From the NCBI RefSeq assembly GCF_021043365.1, contig NZ_JAJNDU010000004.1, forward strand, positions 1 to 64,000: a DNA stretch of 64,000 nt. Reading direction: 5' to 3'. This document shows, in pieces, positions 9,237 through 19,154 of this stretch; position 1 is the first letter of the stretch; every line of letters begins with the position of its first letter. The position numbers were made by a program, and so were the translations under genes. The notes beneath the pieces were generated by a model. It made no database searches. It had not been told where the DNA came from and saw nothing but the letters and a program-made list of their open reading frames with translations. The DNA is from Sphingomonas sp. IC-11 (lineage in GTDB: Bacteria > Pseudomonadota > Alphaproteobacteria > Sphingomonadales > Sphingomonadaceae).

Positions 9237-9334
9237 GTTACGCTCCATCGTTACCGATGAGCCGCAACGCAGGGCCAATCTTGGTTGTTCCCTTTGCGGA
9301 ACGGGTGGAACCTCCACCCGCTCCGGGACCCGGA

Positions 9335-9670
9335 TCAGAACGGGAGCTTGAAGCCCGGCGGCAGCGGAAGGCCACTGGTCATTTTCGCCATCTCCTGCGA
9401 CGACGCGGCATCTGCCTTCGCGCGCGCGTCGTTGAAGGCAGCAGCAACCAAATCCTCCAGCATCTGCTTGTCGGCAGGCACGATCAGCGAATCATCAATG
9501 GAGACGGAGAGGATACGCCCCTTGGCCGTCGCCTTGATCTTCACCAGCCCTCCGCCGGACACGCCTTCCACTTCGATCGTGTCGAGCGTGGCCTGCGCCT
9601 CGTCCATCTGCTTCTGGACGTTCTCCGCCGCGCTCTGGGCTGCGGCGAGAAGTTCGTTGATATCCTTCAC
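9335..9670 (-). CDS. YbaB/EbfC nucleoid-associated protein
   Basis: YbaB/EbfC proteins are small dimeric DNA-binding proteins associated with the nucleoid. The 111 residues show the family layout: an amphipathic helix (ELLAAAQSAAENVQKQMDE), then GVSGGGLVKIKATAKGRI strands, then a helix with LEDLVAAAFNDARAKAD. The start overlaps the dnaX stop by 4 nt (9667-9670). The dnaX-ybaB order is conserved in many bacteria and suggests a link to DNA replication or repair. Confidence 0.93.
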   Translation of the reverse strand: MKDINELLAAAQSAAENVQKQMDEAQATLDTIEVEGVSGGGLVKIKATAKGRILSVSIDDSLIVPADKQMLEDLVAAAFNDARAKADAASSQEMAKMTSGLPLPPGFKLPF

Positions 9671-11301
9671 GCGTGGTTCCTCTTCTTGGGCCAGTCAATC
9701 AGTTCGGCGTCCGGAAACGCCTCAAAAGCAGCCTTTACCAGCGGAGACGCGAGCACCGCCTGCCGCTGTGCTTCCGCAGCCGCATCGGCGGCCTCTTTCA
9801 GCGTCGCCTCACCCGGCGCATCCAGCATCGAAAGCTTCCACGCGATACCGGTCATACCGCGCAGCGCCGTGGTCGTTTCCGCCAGCGTATCGGCGGCAAT
9901 AGGCCGCGTGCCGCTGAAGACGATCTCCGGCGGGTCATAGCTGACGACCCGCGCGCCATGGGCCAGCCGGACGGCCAGCAAATGATGCCCTTTTTCCTCC
10001 ATCTCCTCCACAAGCGCGGCGAAGGTGGCTGGCAACGCCGGCTTCTCAGGCGGAGCCGGCGTGGTCGCCGGCGGGGGAGCAGATGGCTGAGCAGAGCCGC
10101 CCTCGCTCAAAACGCGAGCGAGTTCGCCCGGATCCGGAAGGCTCCGTGCATGAACGATCCGCAGCAAAGCCATTTCAGCCGTCTCGATCGGGAGCGCAGC
10201 CTTGGCGACCTCATCATGCCCCTTGAGGAGCAGTTGCCACAAGCGATGCAGCATCGGGAAGGACAGCTTCCCCGCCCAGTCGCGGTAAGCCTCCCGCTCT
10301 TCGGCGGGCTGGGCGGGATCTTCGGCACTGCCGACCTTGGCCAACGTCACGCCGTGAACGGCTTCCAGCAAAGCCCGCAACACGCCTTGCGGGTCAACGC
10401 CGAAGTCATATTGCCGGCGCAGCGCCACCAAAGCGCCCGGCGCATCTCCCGCGAGCAAAAGCGCCAACAAGTCCCGTACGGCACTTCGGTCGGACAGGCC
10501 CAGCATCTCGCGCACCGCTTCTGCCGTGACCCCACCCCCCTGCAGGTCGGCATGGGCGATCGCCTGGTCAAGGATCGACAGACCGTCGCGAGCGGAGCCC
10601 TCAGCGGCGCGGGCGATCAGCGCCAGCGCCTCCGCCTCGGCTGCAACGCCTTCCTGGTGGCTAACAGCCGCGAAATGCTCCGCCAGCTTGTCGGCAGGAA
10701 TACGCCTCAGGTCAAAGCGCTGGCAGCGTGACAATACCGTCACCGGCACCTTGTTCACCTCAGTTGTGGCGAACAGGAACTTCACATGACCGGGAGGCTC
10801 CTCCAGCGTCTTCAGCAGGCCATTGAACGCCGCCTTCGACAGCATGTGAACTTCGTCGATGATGTAAACCTTGTACCGGGCGGAAACCGCGGCGTAGCGT
10901 GAGGCTTCGATGATCTCACGAATGTCGTCGATGCCCGTATGGCTCGCGGCATCCATCTCGATCACATCGATATGGCGGCCTTCCGCAATCGCCCGGCACG
11001 GCTCGCAAACGCCGCACGGATCGATTGTGGGGCCGCCGGTTCCGTCGCGGCCCACGCAGTTGAGCGCCTTTGCGATCAGCCGTGCGGTCGACGTCTTGCC
11101 GACCCCTCGCACCCCGGTGAGCAGGAACGCATGCGCGATCCGATCGCGGCGAATGGCGTTCTCCAGGGTACGAACCATCGCATCCTGGCCGATCAGCGCT
11201 TCAAACGTCTGCGGTCGATATTTGCGCGCCAGCACGCGATAGGCTTCGCCACCGCGCTTCGGCTGAACCGGTTCGTCTAGGCCAAGAAGGGAGTCGGTCA
11301 T
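9667..11301 (-). CDS. dnaX: DNA polymerase III subunits gamma/tau
   Basis: DnaX is the ATPase of the clamp loader, which loads the beta clamp and links polymerase to helicase. The 544-residue protein has Walker A GVRGVGKTS (residues 63-71), the zinc-binding cysteines C82, C96, C99 and C102, and DEVH at 149-152. A Pro-rich linker at about residues 400-425 leads into a short tau-type tail ending in PDAELIDWPKK. I noticed no A-rich slippery sequence of the kind that yields gamma by frameshifting. It is cotranscribed with the downstream YbaB gene (4-nt overlap). Confidence 0.96.
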   Translation of the reverse strand: MTDSLLGLDEPVQPKRGGEAYRVLARKYRPQTFEALIGQDAMVRTLENAIRRDRIAHAFLLTGVRGVGKTSTARLIAKALNCVGRDGTGGPTIDPCGVCEPCRAIAEGRHIDVIEMDAASHTGIDDIREIIEASRYAAVSARYKVYIIDEVHMLSKAAFNGLLKTLEEPPGHVKFLFATTEVNKVPVTVLSRCQRFDLRRIPADKLAEHFAAVSHQEGVAAEAEALALIARAAEGSARDGLSILDQAIAHADLQGGGVTAEAVREMLGLSDRSAVRDLLALLLAGDAPGALVALRRQYDFGVDPQGVLRALLEAVHGVTLAKVGSAEDPAQPAEEREAYRDWAGKLSFPMLHRLWQLLLKGHDEVAKAALPIETAEMALLRIVHARSLPDPGELARVLSEGGSAQPSAPPPATTPAPPEKPALPATFAALVEEMEEKGHHLLAVRLAHGARVVSYDPPEIVFSGTRPIAADTLAETTTALRGMTGIAWKLSMLDAPGEATLKEAADAAAEAQRQAVLASPLVKAAFEAFPDAELIDWPKKRNHA

Positions 11302-11563
11302 CGCAGCCTATCTAGGCGCACAGACCATGCTTGTCGAAGGGGCAACGCCGGTCGGCACACGCGCGGTCCCGTCAGGCAAGGCGCCTACGACCGTCCATAT
11401 CGATGTCGGAGAATGCTGCGGTGGGAGCCGGAACGACCCGCGGCGAAATCGTTGTGGCTGCTTCCGTCAGGATCTGACCAGGTTGGCGACGACCACGTCC
11501 GCCCGACTCCCGCGCGCCATATGGCCGAGCCAGGCGAGCGGTTCAAGCCCGTCAGTGACTTGG

Positions 11564-11866
11564 CTAGGGAATGCGGACGGTGAGGCCATTATGCTCCGAT
11601 TTCAGGACGATCTGACATGATAAGCGGCTGGTTCGTGCCGCATTCGGTGCGAGATCGAGCATATCTTCCTCTTCTTCGGTCGCCTTCGGCAGGCGGGTGA
11701 AGTCATCGGGCGCAACGATAACGTGGCAGGTCGCGCATGCCATCTGGCCCTCGCAAGTGCCTTCAAGCGGCATTCCGACCCGCTGCCCTACCTCCAGCAA
11801 TCGTTGGCCCGGTGACGCATCGGCTTCCACAACGGACCCATCCGGTGCCTCGAAGCGAACCTTCAT
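11564..11866 (-). CDS. fdx: 2Fe-2S ferredoxin
   Basis: This 100-residue adrenodoxin-type ferredoxin would carry electrons for Fe-S cluster assembly or a redox partner. The cluster ligands are visible as CEGQMACATC (Cys-X5-Cys-X2-Cys) and a later LSCQIVL cysteine. The acidic segment EEEEDMLDLAP is typical of the ISC-type family. Its start overlaps the stop of the upstream cysteine desulfurase as ATGA, so the three genes 12945-14048, 11863-12948 and this one form one operon, which fits a role in Fe-S biogenesis. Confidence 0.9.
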   Translation of the reverse strand: MKVRFEAPDGSVVEADASPGQRLLEVGQRVGMPLEGTCEGQMACATCHVIVAPDDFTRLPKATEEEEDMLDLAPNAARTSRLSCQIVLKSEHNGLTVRIP

Positions 11867-12948
11867 GCCGCAACCTGTTGTGCGTCGGCCGCAGCGACGA
11901 TCGTCTCCAACGCTTCGCGCATTTCTGTTTCCGTCGTGTAGCGCCCGAACCCCAACCTGATTGAAGACCGGGCATCGGCATCAAGCAATCCGATCGCCTT
12001 CAGGACATGAGACGGTCGACCTGAACCGCTGGCGCAGGCCGAACCCGCTGAAAAGGCGACGTGTCGGCAGTCACTCATCAGCCTGTTCACGTCCAGTCCA
12101 CGCCGTCGCACGTTGAGATTGCCGCGGTAGCGGTGCTCCTCCGATCCGTTGATCGTCCATCCGCTCAACCGTTGCGTTGCGATCTCCCAGAGCTGGGCGA
12201 CATGGGCCGAATCGGCGTCATGCCGCTCCATCATGAGCCGGGCAGCAACGCCGAAGCCCACGCACAAGGCGGGGCTCAACGTGCCCGAACGGCCAAGTTC
12301 CTGATCCCCGCCGTGAAGAAGTGGCTCCAGCGTCACGCCGTCCCTGATCCACAGCGCACCGACGCCCTTGGGGCCGTGGATCTTGTGCGCCGAAAGCGCA
12401 ATCATGTCGCATTCTTCCGGGATGGCGACGCGGCCATAGCCCTGAACCGCATCGCAGAGCACCAAGGCACCATTTTGACGCGCGATACGCGCCAGCTCCG
12501 GAATAGGTTGAATCACGCCCACTTCATTGTTGACCAGCATGGCGGCAAGCAAACCGGCACCCTGCCCCAGAACTCGTCGCGCCACCCAGAGGTCGATCCG
12601 GCCATCGGGCCGCACCGGCAGCACCGTAATCTCCCGGCCACGCGCCCCCTCCGCTCGCGCGGTATCCAGTACCGCAGCATGTTCGCTTGCGATGGTGACC
12701 ACGGAACCGCGGGTGCCCTTAACGGCCCAGTTGAGCGCTTCGGTGGCACCGCTCGTGAAGACGACGCGGCCACCATGGGGAAGCAGCGCCGCAACCTGCT
12801 CACGCGCGACCTCGATCGCCGCCTTGGCTGCACGACCTAGCCGGCTTGCAGAATGAGGGTTGGCGTACTGGTCTCGCAACCACGGAACCATCGCCTCGAA
12901 CACCTCTGGCGCTAAAGGCGTGGATGCCTGATAATCGAGATAGATCAT
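11863..12948 (-). CDS. Cysteine desulfurase (second of two adjacent paralogs)
   Basis: This PLP enzyme (361 residues) would remove sulfur from cysteine as persulfide for Fe-S clusters or thio-modification. Visible signatures are the N-terminal MIYLDYQASTP, the PLP lysine motif LSAHKIHGPKGVGAL, and the active-site cysteine loop FSAGSACASGSGRPSHVL. The loop is short, as in the IscS/NifS class. The ATG at 12948 overlaps the stop of the upstream paralog as ATGA. An in-frame ATG 13 codons upstream lies inside that paralog and is less likely. Confidence 0.92.
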   Translation of the reverse strand: MIYLDYQASTPLAPEVFEAMVPWLRDQYANPHSASRLGRAAKAAIEVAREQVAALLPHGGRVVFTSGATEALNWAVKGTRGSVVTIASEHAAVLDTARAEGARGREITVLPVRPDGRIDLWVARRVLGQGAGLLAAMLVNNEVGVIQPIPELARIARQNGALVLCDAVQGYGRVAIPEECDMIALSAHKIHGPKGVGALWIRDGVTLEPLLHGGDQELGRSGTLSPALCVGFGVAARLMMERHDADSAHVAQLWEIATQRLSGWTINGSEEHRYRGNLNVRRRGLDVNRLMSDCRHVAFSAGSACASGSGRPSHVLKAIGLLDADARSSIRLGFGRYTTETEMREALETIVAAADAQQVAA

Positions 12949-14048
12949 GCAGCAAGGATCCGGGCGCCGCGCGCCAAGCTGCGCCACGCATGAATGAAGC
13001 GATCGATATCTGCCTCCGTCGTCGTGCGCCCGAAGCTGACCCGCACCACTTCTCTGGTTTCCTCTTCGGTCCAGCCCATGGCCCGAAGCACATGGCTTGG
13101 CTTGAGGCTGCCGCTGGCACAGGCGCTGCCGGCAGACACCGCAATTCCTTCAAGATCGAGCCGGATTAGCTGCGCGTTGGCACTCACACCAGGCAGCCGG
13201 TAGCTGCCAATCGCAGGATTTCGCGGAGCATTCTCGCCCACCACCAGGCCGCCGGAGCGACGTATCGCGTCATCCAGTCGCGCGCGGCGGGCGGCGTGAT
13301 CCGGTTCGGGCTCTTCCAAGGCAGCTGCATAGCCGAGTGCGGCCGGCAGGTTCTCCGTCCCCGCTCGGTAACCGCGCTCCTGTCCCCCGGTCGGAAGCAG
13401 CGTTCCAAGATCTCGAACCAACAACGCCCCAATACCGGGCGGCCCGCCGCGCTTGTGCCCGGAAAGCGCTACGAAGTCAGCCAAATCGGCCAGTTCTGAA
13501 GTTGCCGGCATCTGTGCCGCATCAACGAACAACAGCCCATCGGCCTCGTGCACGACCTCGGCGATTTCCCTGAGCGGCTGGAGCACACCGGTTTCACTGT
13601 TGCACCATTGGATGCACACTAGCGGTGGTGCCGACTTCGAATTCGTTTTTTCCGCGCCCGAACGAAGCTGCTCGCGCAGCGCCTCCGGGCTGACGCGCCC
13701 ATCACCATTGACCGGCACATACTCGGCCTGATCCCCCGCCGCTCGCATCGCAGCATCATGCTCAACCCGAGAAACAAGCCGGCGCCCCACAATGCCTCGG
13801 CGAAGCGCTATCCAAAGCGACTCGCTGGCACCGCTCGTCAACAGCACCTCACCGCGCCAGCCATAAGCTGCGCCAATCGCCGAACGGGCCTCCTCAAGCG
13901 CTGCGCGCGCCGAACGCCCCTCGGCGTGAGGAGACGAGGGATTCGCCCATATTTCGACACCGTGCAGCATGGCGTCACGCGCTCGTGAAGTCATTGGAGT
14001 GGTGGCGGCGTGATCCAGATAGAGACGCTGAGGCAAAACTCGTTCCAT
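12945..14048 (-). CDS. Cysteine desulfurase (first of two adjacent paralogs)
   Basis: This 367-residue NifS/IscS-like aminotransferase-fold enzyme is divergent from its neighbour. It starts MERVLPQRLYLDHAATTPM. The PLP lysine is in LSGHKRGGPPGIGAL and the catalytic cysteine in SAGSACASGSLKPSHVL. Both paralogs keep every residue I can check, so neither is obviously inactive. It is the first gene of the operon with the second desulfurase and the ferredoxin. Division of labour, for example Fe-S assembly versus tRNA thiolation, is possible but not shown by the sequence. Confidence 0.92.
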   Translation of the reverse strand: MERVLPQRLYLDHAATTPMTSRARDAMLHGVEIWANPSSPHAEGRSARAALEEARSAIGAAYGWRGEVLLTSGASESLWIALRRGIVGRRLVSRVEHDAAMRAAGDQAEYVPVNGDGRVSPEALREQLRSGAEKTNSKSAPPLVCIQWCNSETGVLQPLREIAEVVHEADGLLFVDAAQMPATSELADLADFVALSGHKRGGPPGIGALLVRDLGTLLPTGGQERGYRAGTENLPAALGYAAALEEPEPDHAARRARLDDAIRRSGGLVVGENAPRNPAIGSYRLPGVSANAQLIRLDLEGIAVSAGSACASGSLKPSHVLRAMGWTEEETREVVRVSFGRTTTEADIDRFIHAWRSLARGARILAA

Positions 14049-14120
14049 ATTCGGGTGCGATCCCTATATAGCCGATCGTTCAACGCGCCACATCCGCGGC
14101 AACAAACTAACAGAGTAACG

Positions 14121-14777
14121 ATGCCCGAAGTCATCTTTCCTGGCCCAGAAGGCCGCCTCGAAGGGCGTTTTGCCCCTGCTCCCAAGCCGCGTGCGCCGGT
14201 AGCGATGATCCTTCATCCGCACCCGACGGCTGGCGGAACGATGAACAATCACATCGTTCAGGCCCTCTACAAGACGTTTCAGCGCCGTGGTTTCGCGACG
14301 CTGCGCTTCAACTTTCGCGGCGTCGGCAAGAGCCAGGGCACCTTCGACAATGGCGTTGGCGAGCTCTCTGATGCTGCCAGCGCGCTTGACTGGGTGCAGA
14401 GCTTCCATCCAGAGGCGTCGACGACCTGGATTGCTGGCTTCAGCTTCGGCGCGTGGATCGGCATGCAGCTTCTGATGCGACGGCCGGAGATCCGCGGCTT
14501 CATCTCCATTGCTCCGCCGGCCAATCTGTACGACTTCACTTTTCTTGCACCCTGCCCCTCCTCGGGGATCATCATTCAGGGCGCCGAAGATGAAGTGGCC
14601 ACCCCGCCGGCCACTCAGAAACTCGTCGATAAGCTTCGCACGCAAAAGCACATCACGATCCACCACGACGTGATCCCGCGCGCGAACCATTTCTTTGAGC
14701 ATGAAATGGACGACCTGATGAAGTCGGTCGACGATTATCTGGATATGCGGCTGGACCCGAACTCCCCGATCCGCTGA
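14121..14777 (+). CDS. Alpha/beta hydrolase (dienelactone hydrolase-like)
   Basis: This 218-residue cytoplasmic alpha/beta hydrolase resembles the conserved family with HPHPTAGGTMNN near residue 33, FNFRGVGKSQG near 66, a nucleophile elbow GFSFGAWIG (serine), an acid in GAEDEVA and a late histidine in RANHFFE. The substrate is unknown. The ATG at 14121 follows TAACG and starts the conserved region; the frame is open upstream but lies in the divergent promoter region shared with the cysteine desulfurase operon. Confidence 0.8.
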   Translation: MPEVIFPGPEGRLEGRFAPAPKPRAPVAMILHPHPTAGGTMNNHIVQALYKTFQRRGFATLRFNFRGVGKSQGTFDNGVGELSDAASALDWVQSFHPEASTTWIAGFSFGAWIGMQLLMRRPEIRGFISIAPPANLYDFTFLAPCPSSGIIIQGAEDEVATPPATQKLVDKLRTQKHITIHHDVIPRANHFFEHEMDDLMKSVDDYLDMRLDPNSPIR

Positions 14778-14785
14778 ACATTTCT

Positions 14786-14818
14786 GCCGGTGCGCTGCGC
14801 TTGGCCGTGCGCACCGGC
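14786..14818 (+). terminator. Terminator hairpin after the hydrolase
   Basis: A 10-bp perfect stem (14786-14795 with 14809-14818) encloses a 13-nt loop and starts 8 nt after the hydrolase stop. There is no clear T tract. It may serve as a bidirectional barrier between the hydrolase and tamB. Confidence 0.55.
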
Positions 14819-14942
14819 CGCACTCACGCCGCACTCACAGGCACCAAGGGCCCTCGTGACTGCTGAAACGCCGTCACCGCTCGTGTACGACGGCAGATCG
14901 TAGTCGAAGCACCGCCCTCCGGCGGGGCTCCTGCCTTTCTCC

Positions 14943-17900
14943 TCAGTAATCCTTGGAATAGCGTAGCTGCGCGTTCGATCCGCCAAATGATCCTGCCTGG
15001 GTCAACACACTGAGCGACCGGGTGAGCGCGATCGTCAGCTGCGTCGCGGTGAAGCCGCGAGCGTCTGTGACGATCTCGATATAGATGTCGTCCGTCAGAT
15101 ACTTGCCCGCCGCGAGCGCAGTACCACGGCCGCTCGCCTCGTCTGCGCCAAGCACCCTGAGACGATCAAAGCCGGTTGCTGACCGCAGCTTGCCTAGCGG
15201 ATTCAATCCGCCGCCCGAGCCGCGCAGCGAGTTCAATGCCGCTGCCAACTGGATAGCTTCGGTTGCGGACAGATTTTCCGGGTTCGTGCCGAAGAGCAGC
15301 CGGCTCAACACCTCATCCTGCGGAAGCGCAGGATTAGACGTAAACGCGATTTGCGGACGCTGACCCGTGCCAGTGATGTTGATGACGAACGTCACCCCGT
15401 CGTTTTCGGTGGTTGCACGAATATCGAGGTCGGGGTCCGTCATCTCGCCGCCCCGGAAGCGAATACGGCCGCGCTCCACCTCAAACCGCTTGCCGGCAAA
15501 GGAGTATGTGCCTCGCACGAGATCCAGCCCGCCGGCGATCGTCGGCGCGGCCGAGGTGCCGCCGATCCGCATATCGGCTTCCCATTCACTCTCCAGACCC
15601 ATGCCGGAAACGAACAACCGGTTATCGGCGCGCACCCGCATATCGAGGCGGAACAATCCCGGCGGTGATGCAGGTGGAGGGCGGTCGGTGATCCTGGCGG
15701 GTCTGATGTCGCTCTTGCGGCGCACACCGGTCAATTCAGGCACTTCGGCCGCACCCTGGCGAATGATCTCGTATCGCGCCTCGGGGATGGTCAGGTTCGC
15801 CTTGATCAGGCCACCACCCCGCCCGTTCGTGACAGAAACTGTTCCACTTGCCGTCGCGCCAACCGCGTCCGAACGCGCCAGTTGAGCGTCGTTGAGCCGA
15901 GCGTCGATCTGCATGGGATAGCCTTGGTCTGCTGCAAGGCTGACGAAGCCCTGAGCCCGAACCGAGCCATCGCCCGCCTTCGCGGTCAGACTGTCCAGCT
16001 GCAATCGATCCGCCGTGAACCGCGCCCGCACCGCCATGTTCGACAGGCGGGTGCCGTACGTCTCATTGTCATACGTCAGGCTGTCGGCGCGGATGACGCC
16101 ATTCAGCTGTGGAGCCGAAACCCGCCCCGTGAAATCCGCCGCGACCACAACAGGACCGCTCAACTGCTGCTCTGCCAGCCCGGCAAGGCTGAAGAGTACG
16201 CCAGAAGGACCATTGTAGCGAATGCCGCCGCTCAGCGGCGCCGCCATCAGGCGCGACGCCCAGGAGCCGCCGGTACCCGCGGGGCGCAGAAAAGCTTGCG
16301 CCCGTCCGACGGTGGTCGCCCCGCGCTTCACCAATGCGCGTAGCTCACCGCCATTCTGCACCAGCCGCCCAGCCACTACGACATCGACCGGCTGCGAAAC
16401 GCTGGCCAGACTGGACCGTGTGAACCCATTGATCGTCATGCGGGCGTCCGCCTGCGGGAACGCGCTGGGACTGCTCTGCACGAAATCAAGGCTGCCCGTT
16501 GCTCTGCCGCCAAGGCCGAGGTTCGGAACAAGGGCGTTGGCGATCGACAGGTCCAGGCTGTCGAGGCGCATCTGCGCGGACAGGCCAGCGCCATAGCTAC
16601 CCGCGATCCGCAAACGTCCCTGATCGAAGATCACCTGCGTCGGAGCCAACCGGTAGGTACCGCCGGTGGCGCTGATACGCGCAGGATTGCCGGTGCGGAA
16701 GTTGATGTTGTTGGCCTGCCCCTGCAGCGCCACCAGGTACTCGTTCGGCGACAGCCGCGCATTGGCTGCCAGACGGAACGGCACGCTATTGGAGCCGGTG
16801 AGCAATGCTTGAGCGGTTCCGCGACCGCCCGCATAATTCACCTTCATGCGACCGGCCTGGATCACGGTCGGCCCGTAGCGAAGGTCGGCCACCTGCGCAT
16901 CGGCAATGACTTGCGGGTTGTCGTAAAGAACAACGCTGGCCTTCACGATCGCCCGGCCGATTACAAAGTCGACGTCGCCGGGGATCTGGGCGGCGTAGGC
17001 CCGGGCATCCACGTCCGCCCGCTGGTAACGGCCCTGTGCCCCCAGGCGTGCTGCGCCGGACAGGCCAGAACCGGCGAACTGCACCCTTCCGGCGAACGGC
17101 CCGGCCGCCGTTTGTACAACCCGACCCGAGAAGTTGACGCCCGCAAAGACCACGCGACGGATATCGATTGCAAGTTGCGCGCCCGGGCTAACGAGCACGT
17201 TGGCATTGAACGGCCCGTAGGTCGTCCCGCCGGTCGCCGTTACGGCATAGGCGCCGCCCCGTCCCACGATGCGCGCGTCAAGGTTCGCCAAGCCTACGCC
17301 CAGGCCCGGTCGCGGCGCCCGAAGGTTGACGACAGGAGCGGCCGCGCTCCCCGTGACGCGTGCGAACAGAGGTCCGTACTGGGAGGAATATGCGTCCGCT
17401 TCGAGGAGCACGGCCCCCGTGTTCAGGTCATATCGCCCGTTGCCACGCGTTATCTTGAATGACGGTGCCGTGACCCGGACGTTGCGGAAGGTGACCAGCC
17501 CATCCGTGTCGTACCCGAGATTCGCGACTGCAACGGCGTTGCCCCCGAGGAAGGTACGCACCCCGTCGTTGAAAATCTGGCGTGTCTGGATACCAACGCG
17601 GCCAATGATCCCGAAGCCGCCATTTGGCTTCGCCACAAGTTCTGCGTCGGTGTTCAGATTGATGATGCCGACACCGTCTACGCGAAAGTTGTTAACCCGG
17701 CCCTTGATGGCACCAGTATAGCGACCAGTCTCCATATTGGCGGCGACAATCGCCGTCGCGTCGATCGTGTCGGAGCGAATGCGCAAATTGTCGGACAGGA
17801 TCGTCGGCATGTCGATGGCAATATCGCCCTCGATGCGCGCATTCGTGGTCAGCCCGCCGAGCGCAGGGTTAAGACCCGTGATGCGCCGCGCCCGTGCCTT

Positions 17901-19154
17901 TACCGGGACAAGAATTCGATCGGCATCAACACGCGCCAACCCTTCAGCATAAACATTCTCGACGGTGGTCTCGCCGAACCCTAAGGTCGTGGCCCGCACC
18001 TTGTAGTCCACCGTCGGCGTTCCGAAAGCGCCGTTCAGCACCACCCGGGCCAGGACATCGCGGCCCCGCAAGTTGGGCGCGATCGCTCCTGGCGTCAGCA
18101 GCTTGGCGTCAACGGCGAAGTTCCCGAACTGGCTGTTGGCGAGATCGATCAATCCGCCTGCATCGACAGCAAGCGCATCGGATTGCAGCTTGATGCGGGT
18201 ATCGGCACGCCGCTCCTGCAGCGTGGTGTCGATCGCCACCTTCAACTGCGGGGCAGTAAGCCGCTCCACAGGCCCTTCAAGATACAGCCCCGGCCGGGTG
18301 AAGCCGCGCACCTCGATATGGCCATTCCGGGCCATGACGCCAAGGTTCGCGAGCTGTCCGCCGCCTAGGCTCGCGACGGCTTTGCCCTGCCAGGAAGCCC
18401 AGCTGCCCCTGCCGCCGATCGTGGCCGTCAGCGGCGCCTTGGTTCCGGCGAGTGACGCTACCACACCGCCAGCAGGCGCAAACAGCCGCGCGTCGAGATC
18501 AAGCTTGTTGTCCTCCGGCACGGCGTCGAGGCGCAGGCGAAGGGTGTCGCCGCCAGCCACGCCTGGGCCACGCAGCGCGGCGGCGTTGACGGCAAGCTGC
18601 GCCCGCCTGTCCGCGATGTGAGCCGAGCCTTCGATCCGGCCGACATGGCGCCGGCCCGCAACCGGCGGTTCCATGACAAAGCGCGCAACGCGCAAGCGAT
18701 CGATATCGATATCGAGATCCGGCAAGAGCGGGGCGTTCGGATCACTCGGTTGCGCAATCAACTCCGGGTTGCGGGCCATGGTGATGAGCTCGCTTTGCAG
18801 GCTCTTCACATCCACATGATTATTGATGAACGCGAATGGCCGCCAGTCGACATCAAGGCGTGGCGACGAAATGAACACGCCCTTCGGGTCACTGACGCGA
18901 ACATCCGTCAGCACCATTCGGCCATAAAGCGAGCCATCAACCCGCCCGACCTTGATGTTCAGGCCGCCGGCGGTGGTGTAGTTGCCCAGTTGGTCTGCAA
19001 CGAAGCGTCGCCCGGGATCGGTATTGATGCCGAAGACCACTGCGAGCAGCAGCAGCAACAGCGCCAGAACGGCAATGCCCAGCCATTTCAGGATCCGCTG
19101 CCACAAGGGCCGATGCACGATCACCGTCTGCACGGAGGCGGTTTCTTCGGCCAT
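14943..19154 (-). CDS. tamB: Translocation and assembly module protein TamB
   Basis: TamB is an inner-membrane-anchored, periplasm-spanning beta-taco protein that works with TamA and helps move lipids or outer membrane proteins to the outer membrane. The 1403-residue length is normal. One N-terminal transmembrane helix (about residues 21-43) is followed by very long repetitive beta-strand sequence. The C-terminal TamB (DUF490) domain ends in an aromatic residue (RYSKDY). The start overlaps the tamA stop by one base (TAATG), so the pair is translationally coupled. Confidence 0.93.
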   Translation of the reverse strand: MAEETASVQTVIVHRPLWQRILKWLGIAVLALLLLLLAVVFGINTDPGRRFVADQLGNYTTAGGLNIKVGRVDGSLYGRMVLTDVRVSDPKGVFISSPRLDVDWRPFAFINNHVDVKSLQSELITMARNPELIAQPSDPNAPLLPDLDIDIDRLRVARFVMEPPVAGRRHVGRIEGSAHIADRRAQLAVNAAALRGPGVAGGDTLRLRLDAVPEDNKLDLDARLFAPAGGVVASLAGTKAPLTATIGGRGSWASWQGKAVASLGGGQLANLGVMARNGHIEVRGFTRPGLYLEGPVERLTAPQLKVAIDTTLQERRADTRIKLQSDALAVDAGGLIDLANSQFGNFAVDAKLLTPGAIAPNLRGRDVLARVVLNGAFGTPTVDYKVRATTLGFGETTVENVYAEGLARVDADRILVPVKARARRITGLNPALGGLTTNARIEGDIAIDMPTILSDNLRIRSDTIDATAIVAANMETGRYTGAIKGRVNNFRVDGVGIINLNTDAELVAKPNGGFGIIGRVGIQTRQIFNDGVRTFLGGNAVAVANLGYDTDGLVTFRNVRVTAPSFKITRGNGRYDLNTGAVLLEADAYSSQYGPLFARVTGSAAAPVVNLRAPRPGLGVGLANLDARIVGRGGAYAVTATGGTTYGPFNANVLVSPGAQLAIDIRRVVFAGVNFSGRVVQTAAGPFAGRVQFAGSGLSGAARLGAQGRYQRADVDARAYAAQIPGDVDFVIGRAIVKASVVLYDNPQVIADAQVADLRYGPTVIQAGRMKVNYAGGRGTAQALLTGSNSVPFRLAANARLSPNEYLVALQGQANNINFRTGNPARISATGGTYRLAPTQVIFDQGRLRIAGSYGAGLSAQMRLDSLDLSIANALVPNLGLGGRATGSLDFVQSSPSAFPQADARMTINGFTRSSLASVSQPVDVVVAGRLVQNGGELRALVKRGATTVGRAQAFLRPAGTGGSWASRLMAAPLSGGIRYNGPSGVLFSLAGLAEQQLSGPVVVAADFTGRVSAPQLNGVIRADSLTYDNETYGTRLSNMAVRARFTADRLQLDSLTAKAGDGSVRAQGFVSLAADQGYPMQIDARLNDAQLARSDAVGATASGTVSVTNGRGGGLIKANLTIPEARYEIIRQGAAEVPELTGVRRKSDIRPARITDRPPPASPPGLFRLDMRVRADNRLFVSGMGLESEWEADMRIGGTSAAPTIAGGLDLVRGTYSFAGKRFEVERGRIRFRGGEMTDPDLDIRATTENDGVTFVINITGTGQRPQIAFTSNPALPQDEVLSRLLFGTNPENLSATEAIQLAAALNSLRGSGGGLNPLGKLRSATGFDRLRVLGADEASGRGTALAAGKYLTDDIYIEIVTDARGFTATQLTIALTRSLSVLTQAGSFGGSNAQLRYSKDY

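Noticed and set aside
9667-11301. Programmed frameshift in dnaX producing gamma
   Set aside because: I noticed no slippery A-run with a downstream stem in the coding sequence.
11302-11563. 97-codon plus-strand frame across the dnaX/ferredoxin gap
   Set aside because: It has no ribosome binding site, is Arg/Ser/Thr-rich and overlaps the 3' end of the ferredoxin gene; it looks non-coding.
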